Source: Pseudomonadota bacterium
GTDB taxonomy: Bacteria; Pseudomonadota; Alphaproteobacteria; Rhizobiales; Devosiaceae
Assembly: GCA_023393475.1 (NCBI GenBank)
Contig: JAEWLC010000110.1
Location: 12,403 to 76,402, forward strand
Direction of reading: 5' to 3'
DNA length: 64,000 bases
The position numbers were made by a program, and so were the translations under genes. This document shows, in pieces, positions 49,656 through 58,372 of this stretch (the first letter of the stretch is position 1; each line of letters begins with the position of its first letter). The notes beneath the pieces were generated by a model. That model had not been told where the DNA came from, searched no databases, and was given only the letters and a program-made list of their open reading frames with translations.

Positions 49656-50972
49656 ATGGCATTGGGAGACTTCCCGGCGGCAATCATGCCGGGGGCAATT
49701 CTACCGGGGACCTGGCGGCCCCTGCGGCTCGGCACGCTGGTCGGGTTGCGCTGGCTCGCCATCGCCGGGCAGACGATCGGGGTGCTGTTCGTCGCTTTCG
49801 GCCTCAGCTTCCCGCTGCCGCTGGCCCAGTGCCTGGCGCTGATCGGACTCTCGGTGCTGCTCAACCTGTGGCTGCTGCTGCGGCTTGGCGAAGGCTATCG
49901 CCCGACGGCGACAGTGGCGACGGTGCATCTCGCCTGGGACCTCTGCCAGCTCGCGGCACTGCTGGCCCTGACCGGCGGGCTGCAGAATCCGTTCTCGCTG
50001 CTGCTGCTCGCGCCAGTGTCGGTATCGGCCACCACCCTGCCCCAGCGCGCGACCACGGTATTGGCGATGCTGGCCATCGTCCTCGCCTCCCTGCTCTCGG
50101 TGTTCCACCTCGATCTGCCCTGGGCGCCGGACGAGAAGCTGGTGTTCGATCGGGTCTATGTCATCGGCATCTGGGTCTCGATCGTCTGCGGCACCACCTT
50201 CATCGCCGCCTATACCAACCGCGTTGCCCACGAGGCGCGCCAGCTCGCCGACGCGCTGGCGGCCACGGAACTGGCCCTGTCGCGCCACGAGCAGCTGAGC
50301 GCGCTCGACGGGCTGGCGGCGGCGGCGGCGCACGAGCTGGGCACGCCGCTCTCGACCATCGCGCTCGTGGCGCGCGAGATGCGGGACGAACTGCCGGCCG
50401 GAGACGTGCGCGAGGACGCCGAGCTGATCATGTCGCAGGCGGCGCGCTGCCGAACCATCCTCGGCAAGCTCCGCAGCCTCCGCGATACGCCGGGCGACCC
50501 GTTCGCCGCCGTGCCGGTCAGCGCGCTCCTCGCCGAAGTGATCAAGCCGCTCGAGGGCAACGGCAAGACCATCTCGATCCGCACCGACAAGTCCGGCGGT
50601 CCGGACCCGGTGATCAAGCGCAATGCGGGCCTGCTCTACGGGCTCGGCAACCTGATCGAGAATGCGGCGCAGTTCGCGCGACAGGCCGTGCTGGTCGATG
50701 CCAGCTGGGACAAGTCGGCGCTGACGGTGACCATCACCGACGACGGCCCAGGCTTTCCCGCCGAGCTGATCGCGCGGCTGGGCGAGCCCTATCTCACGAC
50801 GCGCCCGCGCGACCCCGAGAGCGCGGAGCCGGGCGGGCTGGGGCTCGGCATCTTCATCTCCAAGACCCTGCTCGAGCGCACCGGTGCCAAGATCCGGTTC
50901 GAGAACGAAGCGGACGACGGACATGCCCGCGTGCGGCTGGTCTGGCCGCGCGCCGCAATCGAGGGCGCGTAA
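49656..50972 (+). CDS. regB: RegB/PrrB/ActS-type redox sensor histidine kinase
   Basis: 438 residues with AAAGGA before the ATG. Six hydrophobic segments span about 25-185. The quinone-site heptapeptide GGLQNPF sits at 107-113. The phosphoacceptor His is H226 (AAAAHELGTPLSTIALV), and the redox Cys occurs at C265 (QAARCRTIL), matching the position known in RegB. N and G boxes (NLIENAAQFA, DDGPGFP) follow. It should sense membrane quinone and redox state and phosphorylate the RegA-like regulator 86 bases downstream, controlling respiratory and energy genes. Confidence 0.95.
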   Translation: MALGDFPAAIMPGAILPGTWRPLRLGTLVGLRWLAIAGQTIGVLFVAFGLSFPLPLAQCLALIGLSVLLNLWLLLRLGEGYRPTATVATVHLAWDLCQLAALLALTGGLQNPFSLLLLAPVSVSATTLPQRATTVLAMLAIVLASLLSVFHLDLPWAPDEKLVFDRVYVIGIWVSIVCGTTFIAAYTNRVAHEARQLADALAATELALSRHEQLSALDGLAAAAAHELGTPLSTIALVAREMRDELPAGDVREDAELIMSQAARCRTILGKLRSLRDTPGDPFAAVPVSALLAEVIKPLEGNGKTISIRTDKSGGPDPVIKRNAGLLYGLGNLIENAAQFARQAVLVDASWDKSALTVTITDDGPGFPAELIARLGEPYLTTRPRDPESAEPGGLGLGIFISKTLLERTGAKIRFENEADDGHARVRLVWPRAAIEGA

Positions 50973-51057
50973 GCGTTGGTCGACTCTCGATGAGTTGCGT
51001 TGCCATTTGCTGCCTATATTTTGACCTTTGGGCCAAAAGCCCCTACATGAGGCGCCG

Positions 51058-51609
51058 ATGAGCACAGTCGATGAACTCCTCGCCGGCGACCGCAGCCTGC
51101 TGCTGGTCGATGATGACAAGACCTTCCTCACCCGGCTCGAACGGGCGATGCAGAAGCGTGGCTTCGAGGTCCGCATCGCGGATACCGTGGCCGGCGGGCT
51201 CGCTGCCGTGTCGGAGATGGCGCCCGCCTACGCGGTGGTGGATCTGCGTCTCGAGGACGGCAACGGGCTCGACGTGGTCGCGGCCCTGCACCAGAAGCGC
51301 GAGGACGCGCGCGCGGTCGTGCTCACCGGCTATGGCAACATCGCGACTGCCGTGACGGCGGTGAAGCTCGGCGCGGTGGACTATCTCTCCAAGCCGGCCG
51401 ACGCCGAGGACGTGATCAACGCTCTCCTCGCCAACAGCGACCGGCCGCCGGAGCCGCCCGAGAACCCGATGTCGGCCGACCGGGTGCGCTGGGAACACAT
51501 CCAGCGGGTGTACGAACTCTGCGATCGCAACGTCTCCGAGACGGCGCGCCGGCTCAACATGCACAGGCGCACCCTGCAGCGCATTCTCGCCAAGCGCGCG
51601 CCAAAATAG
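51058..51609 (+). CDS. regA: RegA/PrrA/ActR-type redox response regulator
   Basis: 183 residues. The receiver domain has LLLVDDDKTF, phospho-acceptor D62 (AVVDLRLEDGNGL) and Lys in YLSKPADAED. A short Fis-type helix-turn-helix forms the C-terminus (RNVSETARRLNMHRRTLQRILAKRAPK), nearly invariant in RegA homologues. It pairs with the upstream RegB-like kinase. Regulated genes are not visible in the window. Confidence 0.95.
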   Translation: MSTVDELLAGDRSLLLVDDDKTFLTRLERAMQKRGFEVRIADTVAGGLAAVSEMAPAYAVVDLRLEDGNGLDVVAALHQKREDARAVVLTGYGNIATAVTAVKLGAVDYLSKPADAEDVINALLANSDRPPEPPENPMSADRVRWEHIQRVYELCDRNVSETARRLNMHRRTLQRILAKRAPK

Positions 51610-51652
51610 CCCTTACATAATCGGCACATAACCTACGCCCCGGGAGGCCAGC

Positions 51653-53323
51653 ATGACCGTCACGCTTTACTTTCATGGTGCGGCGGGGACCGTGACCGGG
51701 TCGTGCTATCGCGTCGTGCATCCGGGCGGGCAGTTCCTCGTCGACTGCGGCATGTTCCAGGGCAACAAGACTGTCCGCGACCTCAACTACAATCCGCTGC
51801 CGTTCGATCCGAAGCGGATCGACTTCCTGCTGCTGACGCATGCCCATATCGACCATGCGGGGCTGCTGCCCAAGCTCGCGAAGTTCGGCTATCGCAAGCC
51901 GATCTGGGGCACCGAGCCGACCAACAGCCTGCTCGAGTACCTGCTCCCCGACGCAGCGGGCATCCAGGAGAGCGAGGCCGATCGCGAGACGCGCAAGCGC
52001 AGCCGCCGCGCCGAAGAACCGTTCCAGCCGCTCTACACGATGGAAGATGCCGAGGAGGTGCTGAAGCTCCGCAAAGGCGTCAACTACGAGCAGTGGATCG
52101 AGCCGGGTCCGGGGGTGCGCGCGCGCTACTGGAATGCCGGCCATATCCTCGGCTCGGCCTCGATCGAGGTCGAGGTGCAGGACGGGAACGGCAAGCCGAT
52201 CCGGATCCTGTTCTCCGGCGATCTCGGCCCCGACATCAAGGTGTTCTGGGAGGCGCCGGACGCTCCGGCGGGCTACGACTACATCCTCTCGGAATCGACC
52301 TATGGCGGACGCGAGCGCGAGGACTACACCCTGAAGCAGCGCCAGGAATCGCTGAAGACCGAGATCAACGGCGCGCTTGCCCGCGGCGGTAACCTGGTGA
52401 TCCCGACCTTTGCGGTGGAGCGCAGCCAGGAGCTGCTGCACGACATCGGCTACCTGATCAAGACCGGTGAGATCGACCCGCGCCTCGTCTTCCTCGACAG
52501 TCCGCTGGCGAGCAAGGTCACCGGCGTCTATCGCAAATACGCATCGATGTTCGACGACGTGGAGCTGAGCGCGAGCGAACTGTTCAGCGACAGCCGCTTC
52601 CGCATCGTCGAGGCGGTCGAGGAGAGCAAGGCGATCAACTCGATCCGCGGCGGGGCGATCATCATGTCGGCCTCCGGCATGGCCGATGCGGGGCGCATCA
52701 AGCATCACCTCAGGAACAACCTGCCGCGCGCCAATGCGACGGTGCTGTTCGTCGGCTACCAGGCGCCCGGCACGCTGGGACAGATCATCCAGTCGGGCGC
52801 CAAGGAAGTGCGTATCCACGCCGAACTGGTGCCGGTGCGGGCGCAGGTCCGCAGCCTCGGCAACTACTCGGCGCATGCCGACCATTCCGAGCTGGTGAGC
52901 TGGGTGACCAAGCGCCTGCCGGCGCATGGCGCGATCTTCCTGACCCACGGCGAGGACGAGGAGCGCGCCGCGCTCAAAGCCGCGCTGATGCATGACGACG
53001 GGCTGGCCTCGGACCAGATCATCGCGCCGCTGCTCGACGATGCGTTCGAACTGCGCGCCGAGGGCATTGCCGGCGTCGAGCGGCCGGCGCAGCGGCGCGT
53101 CGACCTCACGCAGGTCACCTCCGACTGGCACAATGCCTATGCGAGCTTCATCATCGACCTCAGCCACCAGCTGCAGTCGGCTCCGAACGACGCGCAGCGC
53201 GTCGCCGTGATGGACGCGCTCAAGGCAACGCTCGCCGGAACCGGCCCGGTGACGCCGCCCCTGCCGATGAAGACGCAGGCCGGCTCCGCCCCGGTGCTGC
53301 ACGGGGAGCCGGGCGGGGAGTAG
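51653..53323 (+). CDS. Metallo-beta-lactamase/beta-CASP nuclease-like protein
   Basis: 556 residues with GGGAGG upstream. The metal-binding motif is HAHIDHAGLLPK (about 62-73), with a further His in NAGHILGSASIE and Asp in LFSGDLGPD. The beta-CASP region contains PTFAVERSQELL and GAIIMSASGMADAGRI. The RMMBL motif appears late (NYSAHADHSELVSWV, FLTHGEDEE). Such proteins act as RNA endo/exonucleases related to CPSF73 and RNase J-like enzymes. No KH domain is seen. The gap to regA is 43 bases, so weak co-transcription is possible. Confidence 0.9.
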   Translation: MTVTLYFHGAAGTVTGSCYRVVHPGGQFLVDCGMFQGNKTVRDLNYNPLPFDPKRIDFLLLTHAHIDHAGLLPKLAKFGYRKPIWGTEPTNSLLEYLLPDAAGIQESEADRETRKRSRRAEEPFQPLYTMEDAEEVLKLRKGVNYEQWIEPGPGVRARYWNAGHILGSASIEVEVQDGNGKPIRILFSGDLGPDIKVFWEAPDAPAGYDYILSESTYGGREREDYTLKQRQESLKTEINGALARGGNLVIPTFAVERSQELLHDIGYLIKTGEIDPRLVFLDSPLASKVTGVYRKYASMFDDVELSASELFSDSRFRIVEAVEESKAINSIRGGAIIMSASGMADAGRIKHHLRNNLPRANATVLFVGYQAPGTLGQIIQSGAKEVRIHAELVPVRAQVRSLGNYSAHADHSELVSWVTKRLPAHGAIFLTHGEDEERAALKAALMHDDGLASDQIIAPLLDDAFELRAEGIAGVERPAQRRVDLTQVTSDWHNAYASFIIDLSHQLQSAPNDAQRVAVMDALKATLAGTGPVTPPLPMKTQAGSAPVLHGEPGGE

Positions 53324-53368
53324 CTCCTCCTCCGGCCGTCGCCCACAGAGCGACCATCACCACTCGGT

Positions 53369-53387
53369 GTCATCCCACAAGGGTGAC
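53369..53387. repeat. Family A palindrome, collapsed copy
   Basis: GTCATCCCACAAGGGTGAC keeps only the outer ends of the repeat family. It lies between convergent nuclease and MmcB genes and may serve as a weak terminator. Confidence 0.55.
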
Positions 53388-53425
53388 AGCCGGTGGGTGG
53401 GCGGCTGCCGAGCACCATCCTCTCG

Positions 53426-53896
53426 TCACGGAAAGTTCCCGCCGTCCGGGTCCATCAGCGTATGCACCCGATCCGCGCCGAGCCGGGCCAGCTTCAGCAG
53501 CATGGCCTTGCGCCGCGCCGGGGGGAGCGGCGTCTCCGATCCCATCCTCAGGATCGCGGCATCGTGGCCGTCGCCGACCATCAGGCCCTCGTCCGCCGGG
53601 AAGATATCCGGGTCGAGCTCGGGGGGCTTGGCGAAGAGGAAGCGGTCGCAGAATTCCTTGTAGTTGGGCCACTTGCGGTCGACCTGGAAGTCGACCAGCG
53701 AGGACTTGATCTCGACGATCCAGACCTCGCCCTTGGGCCCTACCGCCAGCACATCGGCGCGGCGGCCGTTGGCGAGCGGGACTTCGGCATAGCAGCAGAA
53801 ATCATGCGCGTTGCGCAGGAACCGCATGACGCCGCGCTGGACGCGCAGCGCCGTCGGCGATTGCCGCAGATCGACGATCTGCGGCAGCTCAGCCAT
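53426..53896 (-). CDS. mmcB: MmcB-family DNA repair protein
   Basis: 156 residues. The PD-(D/E)xK-like core is visible as RRADVLAVGPKGEVWIVEIKSSLVDFQVDRKW, followed by YKEFCDRFLFA and PADEGLMVGD. This is the pattern of MmcB, an SOS-linked alphaproteobacterial repair factor involved in damage-induced mutagenesis. Its start overlaps the end of an MFS gene by eight bases, suggesting co-transcription with the two MFS genes. Confidence 0.88.
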   Translation of the reverse strand: MAELPQIVDLRQSPTALRVQRGVMRFLRNAHDFCCYAEVPLANGRRADVLAVGPKGEVWIVEIKSSLVDFQVDRKWPNYKEFCDRFLFAKPPELDPDIFPADEGLMVGDGHDAAILRMGSETPLPPARRKAMLLKLARLGADRVHTLMDPDGGNFP

Positions 53897-55073
53897 TTGG
53901 GCTCAGCGGCTCGGGCTCGGACAGCACCGGGACGGGACGGGCCGACAGCGCTCCCACGGCGAGGAGCGCGGCGAGGATCAACGGCACTCCGACGAAATAG
54001 GACATGCGGATGCCGAAGGCCTCGGCAACGAAGCCGAGCAGCGGCGGCCCGAGGAAGAAGACGACAAAGGTCATCTGGCCAAGCGAGGCGACGTTGACCG
54101 AGGCCGGCCGGTCGGTGCGCTGCGCCGCGGCCGACACCGCAATCGGGTAAACCGACGAGCAGCCGAGGCCCATCAGCATGAAGCCGAACAGCGCCACATA
54201 GGGATGCGGGGCGAAGCCGACGGTGAGGAGGCCAATGGCTGCGATGGCGAGCAGACAGCCAGCAACGATGCGCGGGCTGTAGCGCTCGACCACCGGGTCC
54301 ATGAACAGGCGGGCGAGCGCCATGAACAGTGAGAAGATGGTGATCGATAGCCCGCCGATGAACGGCTCCACGGCGAAGACGTCGCGCATGTAGATGGCCG
54401 ACCAGTCAATGCCGGCACCCTCGACGAGCAGCGGCGCCGCGCCGATGAGGCAGAGCGGCAGGAGGCCGATGGTGGGGAAGGCGACGAGCGGCATCTTGCC
54501 CTCGTGGCTGTCGACGCGCTTGGGCGCATTCTCGATCTTGGAGAAGACGATGACGCCGAAGACTACCACCGCCACGAGCGCAACGAAGGTGTGAACGTGC
54601 GGCGAGATGCCGGCCTGGCGGACGCCGGCGGCGATGAAGGCGGTGACGAAGAAGCCGAGGCTCCACATGCCGTGCGCCCGGCTCATGATGCGGGTGCCCA
54701 ACTGCGCCTCGTGCCGGTCGGTCTCGAGGTTGACGTTGATCTCAAGTGCACCAGCGAAGAGGCCGGCAGCGAAGAAGACCGGCAGCAGCAGCGTGGCCGT
54801 GGGCACCCAGGGGACGATGGCATACATCACCGAGGCACCGAAGACGGTGACGAAGGCCGACTTGCGGGCCCCAAGCCTTTCGATGAGCGGACTCGCAAAG
54901 GTCAGGCCGATGAGCGAGCCGATGGCCATGGCGATCAGCACGAGCCCGAGCTGACCTTCGGTGAGATCCAGCGACTTCTGCAGGTCGGGCAGGCGCGACA
55001 GCAGGGCGCCCATGGACAGCGCGAACACGAAGAACACGCCGTAGATGCGCTGGTGGGGCTTCAGTTGGAACAT
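53889..55073 (-). CDS. MFS transporter (YbjJ-like), copy 1
   Basis: 394 residues with about twelve transmembrane helices. The N-half motif RLPDLQKSLDLTEGQLGLVLIAMAIGSLIGLTFA and loop SPLIERLGARKS fit the major facilitator superfamily. The central segment GAGIDWSAIYMRDVF, also found in the next gene, marks the YbjJ-like subgroup. Substrate unknown. It starts three bases after the stop of the paralogue at 55077 and overlaps mmcB at its end. Confidence 0.9.
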   Translation of the reverse strand: MFQLKPHQRIYGVFFVFALSMGALLSRLPDLQKSLDLTEGQLGLVLIAMAIGSLIGLTFASPLIERLGARKSAFVTVFGASVMYAIVPWVPTATLLLPVFFAAGLFAGALEINVNLETDRHEAQLGTRIMSRAHGMWSLGFFVTAFIAAGVRQAGISPHVHTFVALVAVVVFGVIVFSKIENAPKRVDSHEGKMPLVAFPTIGLLPLCLIGAAPLLVEGAGIDWSAIYMRDVFAVEPFIGGLSITIFSLFMALARLFMDPVVERYSPRIVAGCLLAIAAIGLLTVGFAPHPYVALFGFMLMGLGCSSVYPIAVSAAAQRTDRPASVNVASLGQMTFVVFFLGPPLLGFVAEAFGIRMSYFVGVPLILAALLAVGALSARPVPVLSEPEPLSPNG

Positions 55074-55076
55074 AGG

Positions 55077-56246
55077 TCAGTCAATCTCGTGCGGAAGAGG
55101 TTTCTTGCCGAGTGCACCGGCAAAAATCAGGCTCAGGATAACGAGCGGGATGCCAATGCCGAAGGACCAGCGGATGCCGAAGTGCTCGGCAATATAGCCC
55201 AGAAGCGGCGGCCCAAGGAGAAAGGCAACGAACGAGGTCTGCGCCAGCGAGGCGACGTTGATCGCCGCCGGGCGATCGGTGCGCTGCGCAGCCGCCGACA
55301 TGGCGAGCGGGAAGATGGCCGAGGTGCCGACGCCGGCAAGGCCGAAGCCGAGCAGCGCCATCCAGTCCGAGGTGGCAAAGAAGATCAGCAGCGTGCCGAC
55401 CAGCAGGATCGACAGCAGCACGCGCGAGACGACCGTCGGGCTGTAGCGCTCGACGAAGGGGTCGATGAAGAAGCGCGTCACCGCCTGCGTCAGGGCGCCG
55501 AGCGCCACGGCGAAGCCGGCGAGGAACGGCGTCACCTGGAATTCGTCGCGCATGTAGATGGCCGACCAGTCGATGCCGGCACCTTCCATGATCATTGCCG
55601 ACAGGGTGACGATGACGAGGATCATGATGGCGAGGGTGGGCGTCGCCAAGCCCTTGGTGTCGTCGCTCGAGCCGCCGGTGCGGTGCGGCGCCGGCTCGAA
55701 GCGGCCAAGCAGCAGCGCGACCCCGATGACGACCACCGGGATCATCAGCAGCAGGTGCGTGTGGACCTCGAGCCCGGTCTGGGCGATGGCGGCCGAGATG
55801 ATGCCGGCGGAGAAGAAGCCGAAGCTCCAGAAGGCGTGCGCGCGGTTCATGATGCGATGGCCGAGCGCATGCTCGGTGCGATCGGCCTCGAGGTTGAGGA
55901 TGATCTCGATGCCGCCGATGACGAGGCCGACCGGCAGCAGCAGCAGGAAGAACATCAGCGGCCCGGTGGCGAAGCTGGCGATCGCATAGAACAGCGACAG
56001 CAGCGGAATGAGCGTCAGGATGGAGCGGCGGTAGCCGAACTTTTCGAGCCACGGCGCAGCGAGGCTGAGCGAGATCAGCGTGCCGGCCGCGGCGCCGATC
56101 AGGCCGAAGCCGAGCGCGCCTTCCTCGACGCCCATGGCCCGCTGGATATCGGGCAGGCGCGGCGGCAGGCTGCCCATGCAGAACGAGTAAATGAAGAAGC
56201 CGCCATAGACGCGCTGCTGCGGCGGCAGATCGATACCGAATCTCAT
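55077..56246 (-). CDS. MFS transporter (YbjJ-like), copy 2
   Basis: 389 residues from the ATG at 56246, with about twelve transmembrane helices. It shares RLPDIQRAMGVEEGALGFGLIGAAAGTLIS, AGIDWSAIYMRDEF and AMSAAAQRTDRPAAINVASLAQ with the gene downstream, so the two are tandem duplicates. Upstream, 42 bases before the start, is AATCGGTTCAA, identical to part of the LacI-type operator at 111-124. Substrate unknown; a sugar or aromatic export role is possible. Confidence 0.9.
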   Translation of the reverse strand: MRFGIDLPPQQRVYGGFFIYSFCMGSLPPRLPDIQRAMGVEEGALGFGLIGAAAGTLISLSLAAPWLEKFGYRRSILTLIPLLSLFYAIASFATGPLMFFLLLLPVGLVIGGIEIILNLEADRTEHALGHRIMNRAHAFWSFGFFSAGIISAAIAQTGLEVHTHLLLMIPVVVIGVALLLGRFEPAPHRTGGSSDDTKGLATPTLAIMILVIVTLSAMIMEGAGIDWSAIYMRDEFQVTPFLAGFAVALGALTQAVTRFFIDPFVERYSPTVVSRVLLSILLVGTLLIFFATSDWMALLGFGLAGVGTSAIFPLAMSAAAQRTDRPAAINVASLAQTSFVAFLLGPPLLGYIAEHFGIRWSFGIGIPLVILSLIFAGALGKKPLPHEID

Positions 56247-56365
56247 GGGCAAGGGAACTCGCAAGGGAAGGCGCCGGACCCTAATAAAATCGGTTCAATC
56301 CAGCAAGGCAGGCGCGGTGTTTCAGCCGAAAAGCGGGATATTTGTCACGGCGACACGCCTGTGCG

Positions 56366-56899
56366 CTACACCGCCACCTGCATTTCGTCGCGCATGACGC
56401 TGACGCCGGCCATGGCGGTGCGGATGATCTCGAGCCGTCGGTACTGGCCGCCGGCGCGCGTATGCGACTTGCGGGCGCCGCGGTCGGGGCCGAGATAGTC
56501 GGCGGTCTCGAAATAGACCTGGGTGCGATCGACGAGCCGATCGAGCCGCTGGGATACCCGGGCCTGGCTGAACGGCAGGGTGATGACATCGTCAAAGCCC
56601 ATCTCGACGCAGGTGCGGATGGCGTCGAGCGACGGGCTTTCGGAGAAATAGACCATCGGGCAGAAGCGGATGCGGCGCCCGGGCGAGAAGCGGATGGCAT
56701 CGGCGGCGGCCTTGAGATCGCGCACGTCGTCGACCGCCGCGAACAGGAAGAACAGCAGCGGCAGGTGCTGCGCCTGCGCCTCGGCAGCCGCGAGCGAAGT
56801 ATAGGCATGCACGCTGGCGAAGCCGAGCCCGCGGGCCAGATCGGCCAGCGCCGCCCCTGGCCCGTCATGCGGTCCCACAACGAAAGCGCTGGCGCGCAT
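56366..56899 (-). CDS. Degenerate receiver-like (CheY-fold) protein
   Basis: 177 residues from the ATG at 56899, chosen for AAGGA seven bases upstream (other ATGs at 56920 and 56932). The fold pattern suggests a response-regulator receiver: AFVVGPHDGPGAALADLARGLGF, then LLFFLFAAVDDVRDLKAAADAI, then FDDVITLPFSQARVSQRLDRLV. The usual phospho-acceptor Asp (here in the FFLF strand) and the conserved KP pair (here LP) are missing. It is therefore probably a pseudo-receiver acting by protein contact. No output domain is recognised in the C-terminal tail. Confidence 0.7.
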   Translation of the reverse strand: MRASAFVVGPHDGPGAALADLARGLGFASVHAYTSLAAAEAQAQHLPLLFFLFAAVDDVRDLKAAADAIRFSPGRRIRFCPMVYFSESPSLDAIRTCVEMGFDDVITLPFSQARVSQRLDRLVDRTQVYFETADYLGPDRGARKSHTRAGGQYRRLEIIRTAMAGVSVMRDEMQVAV

Positions 56900-56958
56900 C
56901 GCCCATTCCTTCGCCTGCATTCGGGCGCGCATTGTCGGTGGCGGGGATTGCCGGGCGG

Positions 56959-57837
56959 TTAAGGCTGGCGCCGTTCGCCGCGAAACAGCGGCGCATGCTC
57001 CTGCATCAGCGCGACGATGCGGTCGGCGACGCGCCGGACCTCCGGACGATGCCGGTCGTCGTGATGCGTCACCAGCCATTGCTCCTGCATCAGTTCCTCG
57101 ATCGGCTGGGCGACGCGGACGAGGCGCGGATCGCTGTCGGCGGCAAAGCACGGAAAGACGCTGAGACCCGCGCCGGCCGCGACCAGTTCGGCCACGGTCT
57201 GCGGATTGTTGCCGCGCACGCCGACCCGGTCGCCGTGATGGGCCATCAGCCAGCGCGCGCTGGCGAGATTGGCGGCATCGCCGACGACGCCGACGAACAT
57301 GCCGGCCTCGACGCCATTGATCAGGTTGCGCCCGGCATAGAGTGCGTGTGCAACCTTGCCGATCTGGCGGCCGGCGAGGAAGGGCTCGGTGGGACGTGCC
57401 GCGCGGAGGCCGATATCGGCGGCGCGGCGGCCGATGTCCACCTTCTCGTTGGCGGTGACCAACTCGATGCGGATGCCGTCATCAACATGCCAGAGCGCCC
57501 CGATGTGCCTCGAGATGAAGGCCGAGGTCCAGGTGCCGGCCGAGATGCGGATGATCTTTTCGCCGATATTGCCCTCGCGCCAGCGGCTGACGGCGAGCAT
57601 GGCCTGTTCGACCTCCTCGGCGTGGCGCAGCAGTTCTTCCCCGGCGCGGGTCAACTCGTAGCCGGTCTGGCGGCGGATGAAGAGCGGCTCGCCAATGTGA
57701 TGCTCGAGTGCGGTGACGCGCCGGCCGAGCGTTGCGGCACTGAGGCCTGTCGTCACCGTCGCGGGCGAGAGGCCCCCAAGCCGGGCCACGTCGAGAAACA
57801 GTCGCAGATCGTCCCAGGCAAACGCGTCATCCGCCAT
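56959..57837 (-). CDS. LysR-family transcriptional regulator
   Basis: 292 residues. The N-terminal winged helix (DDLRLFLDVARLGGLSPA, then SAATLGRRVTALEHHIGEPLFIRRQTGYELT) is followed by a LysR substrate-binding domain (about 95-290). The leader contains the LacI-type operator copy TTGTATCGGTTCAA 34 bases upstream. It is divergent from the DUF1127 gene and not obviously linked to a metabolic target. Confidence 0.92.
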   Translation of the reverse strand: MADDAFAWDDLRLFLDVARLGGLSPATVTTGLSAATLGRRVTALEHHIGEPLFIRRQTGYELTRAGEELLRHAEEVEQAMLAVSRWREGNIGEKIIRISAGTWTSAFISRHIGALWHVDDGIRIELVTANEKVDIGRRAADIGLRAARPTEPFLAGRQIGKVAHALYAGRNLINGVEAGMFVGVVGDAANLASARWLMAHHGDRVGVRGNNPQTVAELVAAGAGLSVFPCFAADSDPRLVRVAQPIEELMQEQWLVTHHDDRHRPEVRRVADRIVALMQEHAPLFRGERRQP

Positions 57838-57870
57838 TTTTCATCTCTGCAAAGCCCGTTGCGATCTTGC

Positions 57871-57884
57871 TTGTATCGGTTCAA
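57871..57884. promoter_or_regulatory. Remote copy of the LacI-type operator
   Basis: TTGTATCGGTTCAA is the exact reverse complement of the third operator at 159-172. It sits 34 bases upstream of the LysR start. The identity over 14 bases is suggestive, but occupancy is not shown. Confidence 0.4.
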
Positions 57885-58039
57885 GGCCCCGATGGGCAAG
57901 TATGGCGTCACGGAAGAGGCATACGAAGCGGCATGAGCCGCCGCCTCGCCCGACACACAGCAGAGCCGCCAGAAATTCAGCCCCTACGCCGAGGCGTGCG
58001 AGGCATGGCGGTGCTTTGCACGGATGAAGGAGATGCGAA

Positions 58040-58291
58040 ATGCTCGAGAAACTGCATCAGTGGCTGCGCCTGCAGGTCGACGCCGACCGGCTCCACGCCC
58101 TGGACAACCGGCTGCTCGCCGACATGGGCTTCGAGCGCGAGCATATCGAGCTCAGCGTCACGACCGGCGTGAAGGTGACGTCCCGGTTGCTGGCGGACCT
58201 CCGCGACGGGGCCGAGGCGCCCGCAGAAGATGGCGACGACAACTATGCCTGCCGCCCGTCATTCGGCCACTACGCCGCTGCCGGTCGGTAG
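58040..58291 (+). CDS. Small DUF1127-like protein
   Basis: 83 residues with AAGGAG before the ATG. The core LRLQVDADRLHALDNRLLADMGFEREHIELSV resembles the DUF1127 pattern (LxxLDDRLLxDIGLxRxDI), with a longer acidic C-terminus. DUF1127 proteins are small alphaproteobacterial RNA-linked or phosphate-stress factors. The 200 bases upstream hold the operator copy and promoter but no supported gene. Confidence 0.78.
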   Translation: MLEKLHQWLRLQVDADRLHALDNRLLADMGFEREHIELSVTTGVKVTSRLLADLRDGAEAPAEDGDDNYACRPSFGHYAAAGR

Positions 58292-58335
58292 GGCGCCCGA
58301 CACCGCCGGCTGCGCCCAACGTTCGCCGGGCGGCA

Positions 58336-58365
58336 CTGGCCCTCTCCGGTGTCGGGGAGGGCCAG
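58336..58365. terminator. Hairpin between the DUF1127-like gene and rhaI
   Basis: CTGGCCCTC at 58336-58344 pairs with GAGGGCCAG at 58357-58365 (extendable by three pairs). It is followed on the plus strand by CCATTTTC. It should terminate the small gene and the convergent rhaDI transcript. Confidence 0.75.
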
Positions 58366-58372
58366 CCATTTT

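Noticed and set aside
57932..58172. Small open frame beginning MSRRLARH upstream of and overlapping the DUF1127-like gene
   Set aside because: Overlaps the better supported gene in another frame, has no family features and lacks a good ribosome site.
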